Origin: Lotus japonicus
Taxonomy: Eukaryota; Streptophyta; Magnoliopsida; Fabales; Fabaceae
Reading direction: 5' to 3'
DNA length: 64,000 nt
Assembly (NCBI RefSeq): GCF_012489685.1
Contig: NC_080041.1
Span: 29,315,780-29,379,779, forward strand
In this document: in pieces, positions 53,531 through 64,000 of the stretch
How the letters are laid out: every line of letters starts with the position of its first letter
Numbering within the stretch: the first letter of the stretch is position 1
Translations under genes and position numbers: made by a program
Notes under the pieces: model-generated
Database searches by the model: none
What the model saw: the letters and a program-made list of their open reading frames with translations, nothing else
Told to the model about the DNA's origin: nothing

Positions 53531-53902
53531 GATTCGACGACATTTCTCATTTTCCAAAACTAATATCCAAACCCTAAGCTTTCATCTGAGATTGTTATCA
53601 TTATTTAAAGGGTTCAGAGGTTGTTTAGTGTATTACGAATTTTGCTTGTAAAACAATTTCCATTTAGTTTTATCTCTAATCTTATGAGTTTAAAAGATCC
53701 CATAATCTCAAGTAACTCCCAGAGAAGGTCTCGATCCACTAAAGTATGAATAAGGGCCCGAATCTCCGTTTGTCCCATCAAACTTTCCCAAAATCTCATG
53801 ATAAGTTCTTGCATAACTGCCCGTTTATCCTCTCTGACGTACAACAGATATATGTGTAATTTCATAATCAAAGTAACACAATCCAACAGTCATGGAACAT
53901 AT

Positions 53903-54000
53903 ATCAACACATCCTAGATTAACCATTTAGCACATAGCATGTAGATCAATATCAACACATCCTAGATTAACCATTTAGCACATAACATGTGAGTCAATAT
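53903..54000. repeat. Tandem duplication, 48 bp x 2
   Basis: ATCAACACATCCTAGATTAA followed by CCATTTAGCACATAxCATGT occurs at 53903 and 53951 with three or four differences. Within the solo LTR. Confidence 0.9.
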
Positions 54001-55887
54001 CAAAAACAATTCCAACGATAAATGATTATCATTTGTCAGCCGTAGCCTCAGAAAACATTTTTCCCAGTCAAACACAATCAAGTGCATAAACAATAAATCA
54101 AGTCCAATTCGTCGACACCTAAAGCATTAGCTAGTATTCAGTGAGTAGCCCTCATCTGTAGCTCCTCCAGTGTGATCCTGAAGCGTTCCTTCACAATCTC
54201 CTCTTTCCGCTCCTTGGAAATCCTCAAACGAACCTTAGAGCGAAAACCACAGAATTCAATCACAATCAGTCAGAAACTCAACAGACAACAATTACTAAAG
54301 TTACAAGAAGCATCATAAACTCCGAAGTACGATAATCTAACGCGTTAAGACAAGTTTTCGAAAAACAAAATTTCCCTCCCCCTATGGAGGTGCTCTCGGC
54401 CACACACACTAATTGTGTGCGCCGATTTTTCTTCGATCAAACTTGGTTCCTAGGTTATCATTAGTCGTAACTAAGGCGAATTAAAGCTCGGAAAAATTAT
54501 CGGATCGAAAACTGTCGCAGGGGTATTTTGGTCAGTGTTTTTAGCTCGGAATTTCAAAATTGGAATTTTGAAAAACAAATTTGATGGGGACGTCACCAAC
54601 GACGTTTATGACAACTAATCATACTAGCGCTAAGCTCAGTCGAGATTTTTAAGTCTAAAGGACGAAACTTTGGCTAAAAATGGGTTTTTCAAGAAGAATT
54701 GAAACTTGGTGGCAATTCGGCGACATTCGGCAAAATGTAATCCGCTAAATATGCTCTTGGGCATGCATGGAATAAGTTTAAACAGAGAAATCGAGTTATT
54801 TGGACAGTTTTACAAAAAGCTCAAAACTTTGAGCACAGAAAGACATAGAGAAAAGCAACAGAATTGACGATCAGAAGTGAGAGATAGCATCTATACCTCG
54901 ATGTCTTCGAGTAGCAACAAACGGTGCAGCGATCGGGCAAGAAACGGCGAAAATCTTTTTCCTCCTCCTTCTCCTTGGTGCTCGCGGGTTTGGGTGAGAA
55001 TGGGTTTGGAAAATTGTGATTTTTTTCAAGCTATTTATAGTTTATGGAAAATGCGGAAAAATGAAAATTTCGCGATTCCGATTTTTCCTGTGCCTACCTC
55101 TGTGAATTCTAAGATAGGTTCTGGCGACAGAATTCCAAAACTCAGAATAGGTTTCTTGGAATTAAGACAAACGATCCAAAGTCGGTGTAAATCGATTTTA
55201 CCCGAAAAACTACTTTTTGCAATTGATGTCGGATGACAAAACTTCTTTCTGAAGAAAGATTAGAAACCTCGAAAGAAATAGGTGTATGCGCGCGGAATCT
55301 TTGTTTGAAGCTCCGAATAGAAAAAGTCTCCATCGACCGTTTATTTTAAGTTTCTTGAGTTATCAGGGATTTAGTTTCGGCAAACCTCCGAGAATTAGAA
55401 TCGGACGTTCGTACATTTCAGGGTTTCGTATCGAAATACTCGTCATGGAAAGATTAAGAGAAGCTCTAACATTTCTCTGAAGATTCTTGGAATTAGTTTC
55501 CATCGTGTCTTTAAGTGTAAATTAATCGTTTAATATCGCTCTCGTCCTAGGTATAAGCCAATACTACTTGCGCTATAACTTATATCGACTTTAATACTAT
55601 CCTTAGCCTTTTCCCTGAACTTTCTCCTTCATAAATTTATTCCATTTGATAAACACTTGTTCAGGTTTTCCTTCACGTTACATCGAAACTAATCGTGAAT
55701 AGGAATTTTATTCGGTTTATTCTAAGCTTAAAAACTTGGGTCTCACATTAAAGTTATAAGTAAGGGTAATTTAGTAAAATTAATTAAAAATTTTTACAAA
55801 TTTATTGTACTAAATTAACTTTAACCACTTTTTTTAATCCTAGATATTCAGGTAAAATGAACTTTATAATAAGGAATAGAGGGAGTA

Positions 55888-56282
55888 CTAATAATTTTGT
55901 AATTTTTTTTAATGACCGTTTTAAATTTAGGGGTCTAAGTCAGAGTTTTTTATTGTTTTCCAAGGTGTCTTATAACCGGCAGTTATGAAATTAATTCATA
56001 GAGTCTCTGAAATCACGTTAAGTGATGTATGTCATGATAAATCATTCTCCATACTCATCGCTAATGAATCAAAACTTTGGACTAGATGATTAGGAATATA
56101 AGTTAGGGATTAAAAACATATCTAACCATTTAATTTATTATGTGTTGTTTGAAAAAAAATTATTATGTGATTTAATTTAACTGAAAATTTATATATAGGC
56201 CCTCCAAATATTCTGTTGGGATCTCAGAAGCAAAGAAACTGTAGAGAGGGAGCAAGCGTTTCTAGCAAGGACTTGTATTTGC
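55888..56282. other. 5' flank of the PDI gene start
   Basis: AT-rich DNA containing the presumed promoter and 5'UTR of the PDI-like exon. No other gene seen. Confidence 0.4.
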
Positions 56283-56464
56283 ATGTGCCACCTCGTTGTC
56301 TTCTTCTTCCTTCTCCCTCTCATTGCATCGCCCTTCATCACTCACGTCTCTGCAAACGACCATGAAGCCAAGGACAAGGAGTTCGTGCTCACATTGTGTC
56401 ACTCCAACTTCTCCGACACCGTCACGAAGCAAGATTTCATCGTCGTCGAGTTCTACGCACCTTG
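56283..56464 (+). CDS. Protein disulfide isomerase, first exon only
   Basis: From the ATG at 56283: a hydrophobic signal peptide (about residues 3-22, ending before SANDHEAKD), then EFVLTLCHSNFSDTV and FIVVEFYAPW, the start of a PDI thioredoxin domain. The exon ends ...CCTTG|GTACGC, breaking the Trp codon in phase 2 just before the expected CGHC active site. No exon 2 is found before the Tat-lineage gypsy element begins at about 56897, so the rest of the gene must lie beyond that element, outside the window, or be lost. PDI catalyses disulfide formation in the ER. The Cys in LTLCHSNF stands where Asp is usual. Confidence 0.8.
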
Positions 56465-56896
56465 GTACGCATGCATTTCCTCTTCGCGTGTGTTACATTA
56501 CAGATCTCACTATTCATTTCTATTTTTAATTTTGTAGAATGAATCATTGATATTGGCATTTGTTGTCAATGAATCAGTTATGTAATGATATACAAATTAT
56601 CAAACTTTTAAATTTGTTTTGATAGTGATCATGGAATCAGTATTTGAGATTGATTCTTTGTTGCCTATATTCATTGTATGATTTACGTTTGCCATGCAAC
56701 TTACTGCTAAATTTGGTGTATGGCGATGTTCGTCATTGATTACTTGATTTGGTTAGGACAGAATGTCAAAACTGAAAACCCATTTCTATGAGAGCTCAAG
56801 TGATTGTAAATAGTTAGTGTTTCAATTTGTGTGAATATAAATATGTTTAATTTTCATTATGTGCTGGTTTGAGTGTAATGAGATTCGTTTCTGTTA

Positions 56897-57260
56897 TGTA
56901 CTAGGGAGATCTGACGTAGAAGACTGACAGAAAGTAAATCCTAGCAGAGTACTAAAAATATCATAAAAGGAATATTCTCATTAAATGTTCAAAAGATACT
57001 TTTTACAAGGTGTTGACCTCTCCTTTTATAGAGGGAATGATCATGATGTGGACTTTTGCTGTACTTGGGCCTGACAACCGGGGCCCAAGCCTTTATACAT
57101 ATGAGACAAATCTAAAGGAATCTTCCAGCTGGCGTGTGGGCTTGTCTAAAGGGTGGGCGGGATTCAGTGTTATTCTGTGAATCCCGCCAAGACTGACTTT
57201 CGTTCCTGGTTGCTCATTTTGGGCGGGCATAAGCATCCCTTATGTCCCGCCCAGTCCACA
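56897..57260 (-). repeat. 3' LTR of the Tat-lineage element
   Basis: On minus it begins TGTGGACTGGGCGGG at 57260, directly after the purine-rich CTTGGGGGCA, contains TATAAAAG (57030-57023) and ends ...CCTAGTACA at about 56897. About 364 bp. The partner LTR is out of view, so the call rests on end motifs, TATA box and polypurine tract. Confidence 0.7.
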
Positions 57261-57686
57261 TGCCCCCAAGACATGAGGCTCAAGTTCCTTGAGTTGAAAT
57301 GTCTTTAACGTGCCTGCTTTATAGCCCTTTGATGTGCATACCGTCATTCCTTGTGATCGTAGGCGTGTTGCCGTATTCATGCTTATGCCTTCATCGCCAT
57401 TTTTGTTGTTTCGTCAATATGGCGCCATTCTCATGTTCCGTGGCATGTCGCCATTTTATTTTTGTTTATGCATCGCCCTCATCATAACCGTAATGTTCAC
57501 GTCTTTTCAAATGACGCACGTATCCTTGTTTTCCGGGATTTCGTCATCGTTGGTCATAAATGCAATTTTCAGTTGTGCGTCTCGAGGAGTAATGTCTTTT
57601 CGCTTCATACCTTTTCGAATTTCAAATCCCACGATCCCACGATTCTTCACGATCTGCCCATTCATTCTCTCTCCTCCCATTTCCTC

Positions 57687-57694
57687 TATAAAAA
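57687..57694 (+). promoter_or_regulatory. TATA-box candidate of the antisense gene
   Basis: TATAAAAA on the plus strand lies about 280 bp upstream of the antisense gene's ATG, with a pyrimidine-rich leader and a likely 5'UTR intron (57871-57969) between them. It suggests the antisense gene has its own promoter inside the retrotransposon. Confidence 0.5.
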
Positions 57695-57970
57695 CCCTTT
57701 TTACTTTTTTACTTTTCACTCTCTGAAAACCCTTTTCCTCAAACTCTCTGCGATTCTCACTTTTTCCTCTTTTGAACTCCGGCGAACCTCCGTCACTCCG
57801 GCCGTCGTCATTGCGCGGTGCCTTCCCATAGCCGACTTGCTTTCTACTCCATCCTCCACTTCTTCTTCCGGTGAGTCTTTCCTCTTTCTTCTTTCTTGAC
57901 ACTGTTCATCTTCTTCTTTTTTCTTGCTGCAACTGTTCATCTTCTTTTTATTTTTATGAAATTACCCAGC

Positions 57971-60110
57971 ATGTCAATGCACAATATCAGCATTTCTTCT
58001 TTAGAACTTTCTTCACCATCTTCGGAGGGGGAAGTTTCTGCCCCCACCGTTATTGAAATTCATTCCTCGCCCTCTACTCATGAGGATTCCGGTCCCGCCG
58101 GCTCTGTAGATTCTATTCTCTCTTCGAATGGAGAATTGTCTTCACCCGAGTGGCGTTCAAACGCACATTTGGTTGAAGATAAATGTCTTTTGCGTTCCAT
58201 CTGGGGCAGTGTTGGAAGCATCAGCTCACTTCGAATATCGTCCCAAGGGTTTACCAAAATAAACCCCGCCACCTCTAATAACGTAGATCACCTGTTGAAT
58301 GTTCTTCCCTGTGGCGAGGGTGATTGTGTTCTTTTACGCAAAGACTTGTCCGATGAATCGCCCGATTTCTTTTTTGTTTATGGTTATTTTTTCCTGGACT
58401 TGAATATCAAACTTCCATTCTCGCCCTTTATATGTCACGTTCTTTCCTTTCTGAACGTGGCGCCTTGTCAACTCCAACCCAACGCCTGGGGTTTTATTCG
58501 CTGTTTTGAAATTCTTTGTGAACATTTGAGTTTCACTCCCACCTACCCCTTGTTTTTCCTTTTCTATAAAACAGTCACCACGAAACCTACCTCTATCAAG
58601 TGGGTTCCTCTTCTAGCCCGTAAGAACATGAGCCGATTCACCGCTCTTAAAAGCCATTACAAAGTGTGGCAGAAAAAATATTTCAAAGTTATGGAGTCGC
58701 CCGAAATAAATAACTTGTTCCGAGATTCCGATAATAATCCACTCTTCCCCTTTTACTGGACAAAAAATCCTCGCCGCAAAATATCCGTTTCATATGACGC
58801 CTTAGATGAGTCTGAGCAAGGTATCGCCGATTATCTTCGCACACTACCAGTACTCTCTGGCCATGACCTGATTGAGGCGTCGAAAGCCGGCACTTTAAAT
58901 CAGTTTTTTAGTAAGTTTATGATCTTTTCACATGACTTGCTTTTTTCTTTTTGTTCATGTGTTTTGTCTAACTAATACTTTCCATGCAGCTACGATGGGA
59001 AAAGGCAAGGTTGATTCGAACCCGTTGAAGTTGAAGTTGAAGGAATACCTCGCCCAGTCTGCCGCGGCGGCGAAGAAAAGGACCGCCGAAAATGAGCAAA
59101 AGAAGAAGAATGAAGGTGCTTCAGGCTCTGATAATGTCAGGGACCCTAAGCGCCAAAGAACTTCAGGCGCTGCTGGTGGTAAACCTTCTCATCAATCAGC
59201 TGGTGCTGCTTCCCAAAGTCAGCCTACGGAGAAAAAGAAGGGACATGACACTATCCCGCCACCTAACCAGGATTCAAGCTTGCTGATTAACCGCCCGCCA
59301 ACTCCATTTGGCCAAGCTGGCACCAGCTCAGTCATTGGTGGCGAGGCTCCTCCCCCTTTGCTGAGTTTAAATGATCCTCACTTCAATGGGTTGGACTTCA
59401 TGACCCGCACCTTTGACAACCGGGTCCACAAAGATGTTTCCGGTCAAGGCCCCCCAAACATTGCTTCCTTGGCCATATTTCATGCACTTTCCGCCGCCAG
59501 CACTGTGGCGGGAATGGCCCAGTGTGTGAAAGAAGTGATTTGAGCCAAGAATCGTTTCGAAAAGAAGGCAGCCGATTATAAGGCTGCCTATGAGCGAGCT
59601 AAGGCTGATGCTGAGACCGCCAACAAGAAGCTGAAATCTGCTGAGGAAAAGTGCACTAAGTTAACTGCTGACTTGGCGGCTTCTGACCTGCTTCTTCAGA
59701 AGACCAAGTCTCTAAAAGACGTCATCAATGATAAACACACTGCTGTTCAAGCCAAGTGCCAAAAACTGGAAAAGAAGTACGAACGCCTGAATGCTTCCAT
59801 CTTAGGGCGTGCTTCTCTCCAGTTTGCTCAAGGCTTTCTGGCGGCCAAAGAGCAGATTAGTGTGGTTGAGCCGGGCTTTGATGTTTCCCGCATTGGGTGG
59901 CTGAAGGAGATCAAGGATGGTCAAGTGGTTGGCGATGACGACATTAGCCTCGACCTCCTTCCTCAATTCAATGATGAAAGTGAGTCTGAAGAAGAAGAAG
60001 ATGATGGCGGAGATAAAAATGATCAGAACAAGGGTGAGGATCAAGGAAAGGAATACCCTCAAGTTGTTGCAGGCCAAGGAGACAGCGCCAACAACGAGAA
60101 TCTGCCTTGA
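57971..60110 (+). pseudogene. Antisense accessory gene of the Tat element (putative gypsy-type transposon domain)
   Basis: Two coding exons: 57971-58910 and 58990-60110, joined GTAAGT/TGCAG with matching phase (NQFF-TTMGKGK). A 5'UTR intron (donor CCG|GTGAGT at 57871, acceptor CCCAG at 57969) precedes the ATG. The product would be about 686 codons but has one in-frame TGA at 59541 (EVI-stop-AKNRF), consistent with CGA to TGA. The N-terminal half has a conserved core (LPFSPFICHVLSFLNVAPCQ ... GFIRCFEILCEHL) that I recognise as like the Pfam putative gypsy-type transposon domain (Transposase_28). Then come a Lys/Gln-rich segment, a coiled coil (about 59550-59800) and an acidic tail. Function unknown. 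It is oriented opposite to pol, between pol and the 3' LTR. Confidence 0.8.
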
Positions 60111-60599
60111 ATTTGTTTTTATTTTATGAAGTCAACATTGTGCTCTGGGCATTGCCCTTTTGTTTTTCATCATTCTCAATCATGTACGGGCGTCGCCCCC
60201 TTTTCTTACTTTTAATGAAGACCGTTTTAAGTTCATTCGTTGTTACCAAGTTGTTACCAACTTTTGTTGTTACTTAAGTTTTAAATACCTTTGCCGATTT
60301 TTCGACGAGGCTTGGTTTCTAGTGGCCACTAGAATTGCCAAGGCTTGTAATATTTGATGGCGATACTTTCTTATTCCGAAAGGTTTATTCGCGGTATTAT
60401 ATACCTTGATACGATTTACCTTGCATAAACTCGTAATATAAATTAAAAAATTGAAAAGTAACTTGTTGAAATAATCTTTTCATTACTTTTTCATACATGG
60501 GAACAATTGTCCCTTCATTCTTTATACATGCCGCCTCATTAAAAACCTCTCCAAAGAAAGGAAAAAAGAGTGCGGCTTCATTCACCTTTGTTGTTTCTT
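60111..60599. other. Spacer between the antisense gene and pol
   Basis: The two genes converge here: plus-strand antisense gene ends at 60110, minus-strand pol ends at 60600. AT-rich with no supported gene; both 3' ends must lie in it. Confidence 0.5.
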
Positions 60600-63500
60600 T
60601 TAACTAAAATACTGCTTTAGATGAGAGGCGTTCCATGTTCGTGGAACCTTTTGACAGTTTAGTTGTTCCAACTTATAAGCTCCTCCTCCAACATCGCCTA
60701 TAATTCTGTAAGGCCCGCCCCAATTGGGCGAAAGTTTGTTGTGTTTGTCAGGTATTGTATTTTTTCGGAGCACTAAGTCTCCTACCCTCATCTTTCTTGG
60801 CACTACTTTCGTTGAGAATTTTCTTGCAACCTTCACTTTTCCCGCCTCATTCCTTATGTGTGCCTCCCGTTGTTCCTCCGGCAACATAATTAGATTTGCT
60901 ATCAGATTTTCCCCGTTGTCATTCTCATTAAACCGAGCCACTCGCCAACTTTGGTTTTCTATTTCCACTGGGAGCATGGCGTCAGTCCCATAAGTTAAAC
61001 GATACGGGATTTCCTTTGTGCTTGACTGTTCAGTGGTGTTGTATGCCCAAAGAACGCCTGGTAGTTCCTCCGCCCAAAGCCCTTTTGCTTCATCCAGTTT
61101 CTTCTTTAAACCTTTCAGGATAACCTTGTTAGCCGACTCAGCCTGCCCATTGGTTTGTGGATGTTCTACAGAGGCAAATCGCATCTCGATTCCCATTTCT
61201 GCACAAAATTCCCGGGTAACACTACTTGTGAATTGGGTTCCGTTATCCATTACGAATGCCATGGGGACCCCAAATCTACAAACAATCCTTCGCCCCAGGA
61301 AGTTCCTGACCTTGGCGGCTGTGATAGTTGCCACTGCATCGGCTTCTATCCACTTAGTGAAGTAATCAACCGCCACGATGATATACTTCATTTGTGCCTT
61401 CGCTACCGGGAATGGTCCCAAAATGTCAGTCCCCCACATAGCAAATGGCCAAGGCGCCATCATGGTTGTTAATTCCTCCGGCGGAGCCTTGTGTAAGTCA
61501 GAGAAGACTTGACATTTTTCACATTTCTTAACATACTCCAGACAGTCCTTCTTCATTGTCGGCCAATAAAATCCTGCTCTCAAAACTTTTACTGCCAAGG
61601 ATCTCCCGCCGATATGGCTGGAACACACACCTTCATGGACTTCCGCCATTATTCCATGGGCGTCCTTGATGTCAACACATTTGAGCATAGGAGACATGAT
61701 TCCCCGCCGATACAACTCCCCATCCACTAGCGTGTAAAAACTGGCCTCTCTGCGTTTTGCTCTCGTGTTCAGATCGTCATCCTGTGGAGGGCTCTGTAGA
61801 AAAATCTTGATTGACTCCATCCATGAAGGCTCGCCTTCAATTATTGACTTTACTGCTTTGAATTTCACTTCCACTAGATCAATACTTGGGCGAGGCAGGG
61901 TCTCCTGAATGACTGTTTGGTAATTGCCCAATCGCCCTGTACTTGCCAATTTAGCTAGCACATCAGCCCTCTCATTTTGGCTTCTCGGGACATGTTCTAT
62001 CCTAATGTCTTTGACCTCCATCATTAATCTGCGCACAACCTCCAAATATTTAGAGAGTTGCGGATCCTTCACTTGATATTCGCCCTGCACCTGCTTAACC
62101 ACTAACTGCGAATCGCCTTTGATGAATAACTTTTGAACGCCTAGCTCAATAGCTAACCTTAAGCCGGCGATCAAAGCCTCATATTCGGATTGATTGTTGC
62201 TCGCCTTGAACTCAAACTTTAGAGATTGCTCTATGATCATTTTATCTGGGCTTTCAATAGTTATTCCCGCCCCGCTTCCAGCATTGTTGGAGGATCCGTC
62301 CACAGATAGGACCCATTCTCCCTGTATTTTCTCTCCTTCTGTGGGTGTTAATTCTGCCACAAAGTCGATCAAACTTTGAATTGTAACCTGGCCCCTTGGC
62401 TCATATTGTATATCATATTCTGATAACTCAACTGACCAGCTGACCAACCGCCCTGATAAATCAGGCTTTTGAAGTACCTGCTTAGAGGAACATCAGTTTT
62501 AACCTTGACTTGGAAACTTTGAAAATAAGGCCTGAGACGCCTTGCCGTTTTCAAAATTGCCAAAGCCGCCTTTTCAATTTTTTGGTACCGCAATTCCGCC
62601 CCCTGCAAAGTGTGGCTCACGAAATATATAATTTTCTGCTTATTTCCTTCTTCCTGGAGCAACACCGTACTCACCGCCTTATCAGTGACCGCTAAGTAGA
62701 GTATTAATGGAACGCCTGATGTTGGTTTGGAGAGTACTGGCAGTGTGGCTAAAGTTTCTTTCAACTTGGTAAAAGCTTGTTCGCATTCCTCTGTCCACTG
62801 AAACTTTGAATTCTTTTTTAAGCATGTGAAGAATGGGGTTGCTTTGTCACCCGCCATTGGCAAAAAACGTGATAAGGCGGCCATCCGTCCTGTCAGACGT
62901 TGAACCTCCTTTACACTTGTTGGGCTTTTCATCTCCAAGATCACCCTTCCCTTGTCTGGGTTCACTTCAATTCCTCTTGATGTTAACATAAAACCCAGGA
63001 ATTTTCCACCCTGGATCCCAAAAGAACACTTCTCAGGATTTAACTTCATTTGATATGTTCTTAATTGAGTAAATGCTTCCATAAGATCGCCTCCATGATC
63101 ACCAGCCTTGGCGGACTTTACGATCATGTCATCCACATATACCTCCATATTCCTGCCTACTTGTCTTGAGAAAATTTTGTCCATGAGCCGTTGATACCTA
63201 GCTCCTGCGTTCTTCAAACCAAAAGGCATTGTCTTGTAACAATAATTCGCCTGATTGGTCATAAATGCTGTACTTTCTTCATCCGATGGATGCATCATGA
63301 TTTGATTGTAGCCCGAGTAAGCATCCATGAGACTTAAGAGTTCATTCCCCGACGCTCCATCCACAAGCTTATCAACATTGGGAAGTGGATATGAATCTTT
63401 AGGACACACTTTGTTAAACCGCTGCCAATCTTTAGAAATTTATCCTTAATTTGCACTTGCTTGGTTTCTTCCAGAGGTTGTGGGCGGAAATCATCAGCAT

Positions 63501-63978
63501 CGTCTCTTGGATCCAAACTAAATCCCTCTTGTGGAAAGATTTCCGTGATTCTGTGACTTTCTTTGGCGGCCTTACGCCCATAGAGCGCCACACTTCTTAA
63601 ATAACACTCTCTTGCTGCACTTTGGTCCACATGCAATACCCCAACCTTTCCATTTCAGGCTGGATATTTAACAGTCAAATGAGCAGTTGAAATGACCGCA
63701 CATAGCTTGTTGAGGGTGTCTCGCCCCAAGAGTACATTGTAATTGGCTCTGCACGCCAAGACTAAGTACTTCACTTGAAATTTCTTTACAAACTCTCCTT
63801 CGCCAAAGGCAGTTGGTATTTCCACATATCCCCGAACAGTGACACGATCCCCTGTAAATCCTACCAAGGTTCCTTTATACGGCCTCAAGTCTGATTCTTT
63901 TAACCCCAGGCGATCAAAGGCATCTCCATAAATGATATCCGCCGAAGATCCCTGGTCTAGAAATACTTTCTTCGTCAC
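60600..63978 (-). pseudogene. Gypsy (Tat) pol polyprotein, deleted and frameshifted
   Basis: Read on minus: protease with DQGSSADI in place of DTGSS (63978-63655); an in-frame TGA at 63657; a linker; then reverse transcriptase from KVCPKDSYPLPNVD onward with YVDDMIVKS, the N-terminal palm before it missing. The junction is near 63410-63440. RNase H follows (KIIYFVSHTLQGAELRYQKI), then a single-base deletion near 62481-62485, then the archaeal-type RNase H (VDGSSNNAGSGAG ... NNQSEYEALIAGL), the integrase zinc finger (KCEKCQ), the catalytic D-D-E (WGTDILGPFP, VMDNGTQF, GQAESAN) and a C-terminal tail ending HLKQYFS-stop at 60600. Not functional. The 5' part of the frame continues past 63978 toward the window edge. 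Confidence 0.9.
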
Positions 63979-64000
63979 ATAATTGTTAACCCTGATTGTT

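Larger units (their letters stand above)
51611..55747 (-). mobile_element. Solo LTR of a gypsy-type retrotransposon, 4.1 kb
   Basis: Plus-strand ends are TGTAACACCC and GGGTCTCACA, with a perfect 5-bp duplication TTAAA (51606-51610, 55748-55752). Read on minus it begins TGTGAGACCCAAG and ends GGGTGTTACA, wording I associate with Tekay/Del-type chromovirus LTRs, which are several kb long. No second copy, primer site or polyprotein is present, so it is a solo LTR left by recombination between two LTRs, or a very large one that lost its interior. The lineage is inference. Confidence 0.75.
51302..55885. mobile_element. Stowaway-like MITE split by a solo LTR
   Basis: The left end (TTCCCTCCGTTATTTATTATAAGG) pairs with the right end read in reverse (CTCCCTCTATTCCTTATTATAA), and both sides are bordered by TA, the Tc1/mariner target. 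Removing the 4,137-bp solo LTR and one TTAAA copy leaves an element of about 440 bp. Confidence 0.75.
56897..64000 (-). mobile_element. Ty3/gypsy Tat-lineage retrotransposon, right end outside window
   Basis: Minus-strand element, read from the right edge leftward: protease, deleted reverse transcriptase, RNase H, second (archaeal-type) RNase H, integrase, an oppositely oriented extra gene, polypurine tract and 3' LTR. Dual RNase H is the hallmark of the Tat lineage. The 5' LTR, gag and part of protease are beyond 64000. It lies in the first intron of the PDI gene. The left end could be TG at 56892 or 56897. Confidence 0.88.

Noticed and set aside
57507..57940. Lys/Arg/Glu-rich minus-strand frames opposite the antisense gene leader
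   Set aside because: They mirror the pyrimidine-rich 5'UTR; the plus strand has the TATA-like box, splice sites and conserved protein.

Overview
The window is nuclear DNA of a flowering plant. Genes have many short exons with GT-AG introns, intergenic DNA is AT-rich, and transposon remains fill much of the space. The host proteins (kinesin KIN-7, an Asp1/nucellin-like aspartic protease, ALDH3, a PDI first exon) are typical dicot types, and several dispersed repeats look like those I associate with papilionoid legumes. A legume is my best guess, at moderate confidence and by inference only.

Layout. At 1-3055 a small intronless RING-H2 gene (1164-1766) lies between two copies of a ~290-bp direct repeat, with a foldback element at 2312-2664. 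A complete KIN-7 kinesin gene runs on + from 3519 to 16474. I could join 25 coding exons into 1,118 codons with consistent phases, including one GC-AG intron. It converges on a complete aspartic protease gene on the minus strand (9 exons, 454 aa, 19714 to 16849). Copia element 1 (20133-25242) sits about 0.4 kb upstream of the protease start codon; it keeps its reading frame but carries five in-frame stops. From 25243 to 29251 there is repeat-rich DNA with a MULE-like foldback element that contains a hAT-type MITE. Copia element 2 (29252-36494, TSD CCATT) has 220-bp LTRs and is itself interrupted by a deleted Athila/Tat-type gypsy element (32873-35153, TSD GCAAA). A complete ALDH3 gene on minus (10 exons, 491 aa) spans 43001-37664. 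About 4.4 kb upstream of it is a second, lone ALDH3 first exon (47445-47224).

From 43386 to 51300 there are three SINE-like copies, two hAT-type elements with recognisable 8-bp TSDs, a MULE-like foldback and a GGT/GTG-rich tract. A Stowaway-like element (51302-55885) is split by a 4.1-kb solo LTR (51611-55747, TSD TTAAA). At 56283 a protein disulfide isomerase gene begins, but only exon 1 is present. Its first intron is entered by a minus-strand Tat-lineage Ty3/gypsy element that continues past the right edge. That element has dual RNase H domains, integrase, a 3' LTR and, between pol and LTR, an oppositely oriented two-exon gene (57971-60110) with its own TATA-like box and a 5'UTR intron.

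The host genes have no obvious joint function: they are separate housekeeping or signalling genes (microtubule motor, protease, aldehyde detoxification, ubiquitin ligase, ER folding). The dominant theme is transposon nesting. Exon coordinates come from reading splice sites and family conservation by eye, with no transcript data.
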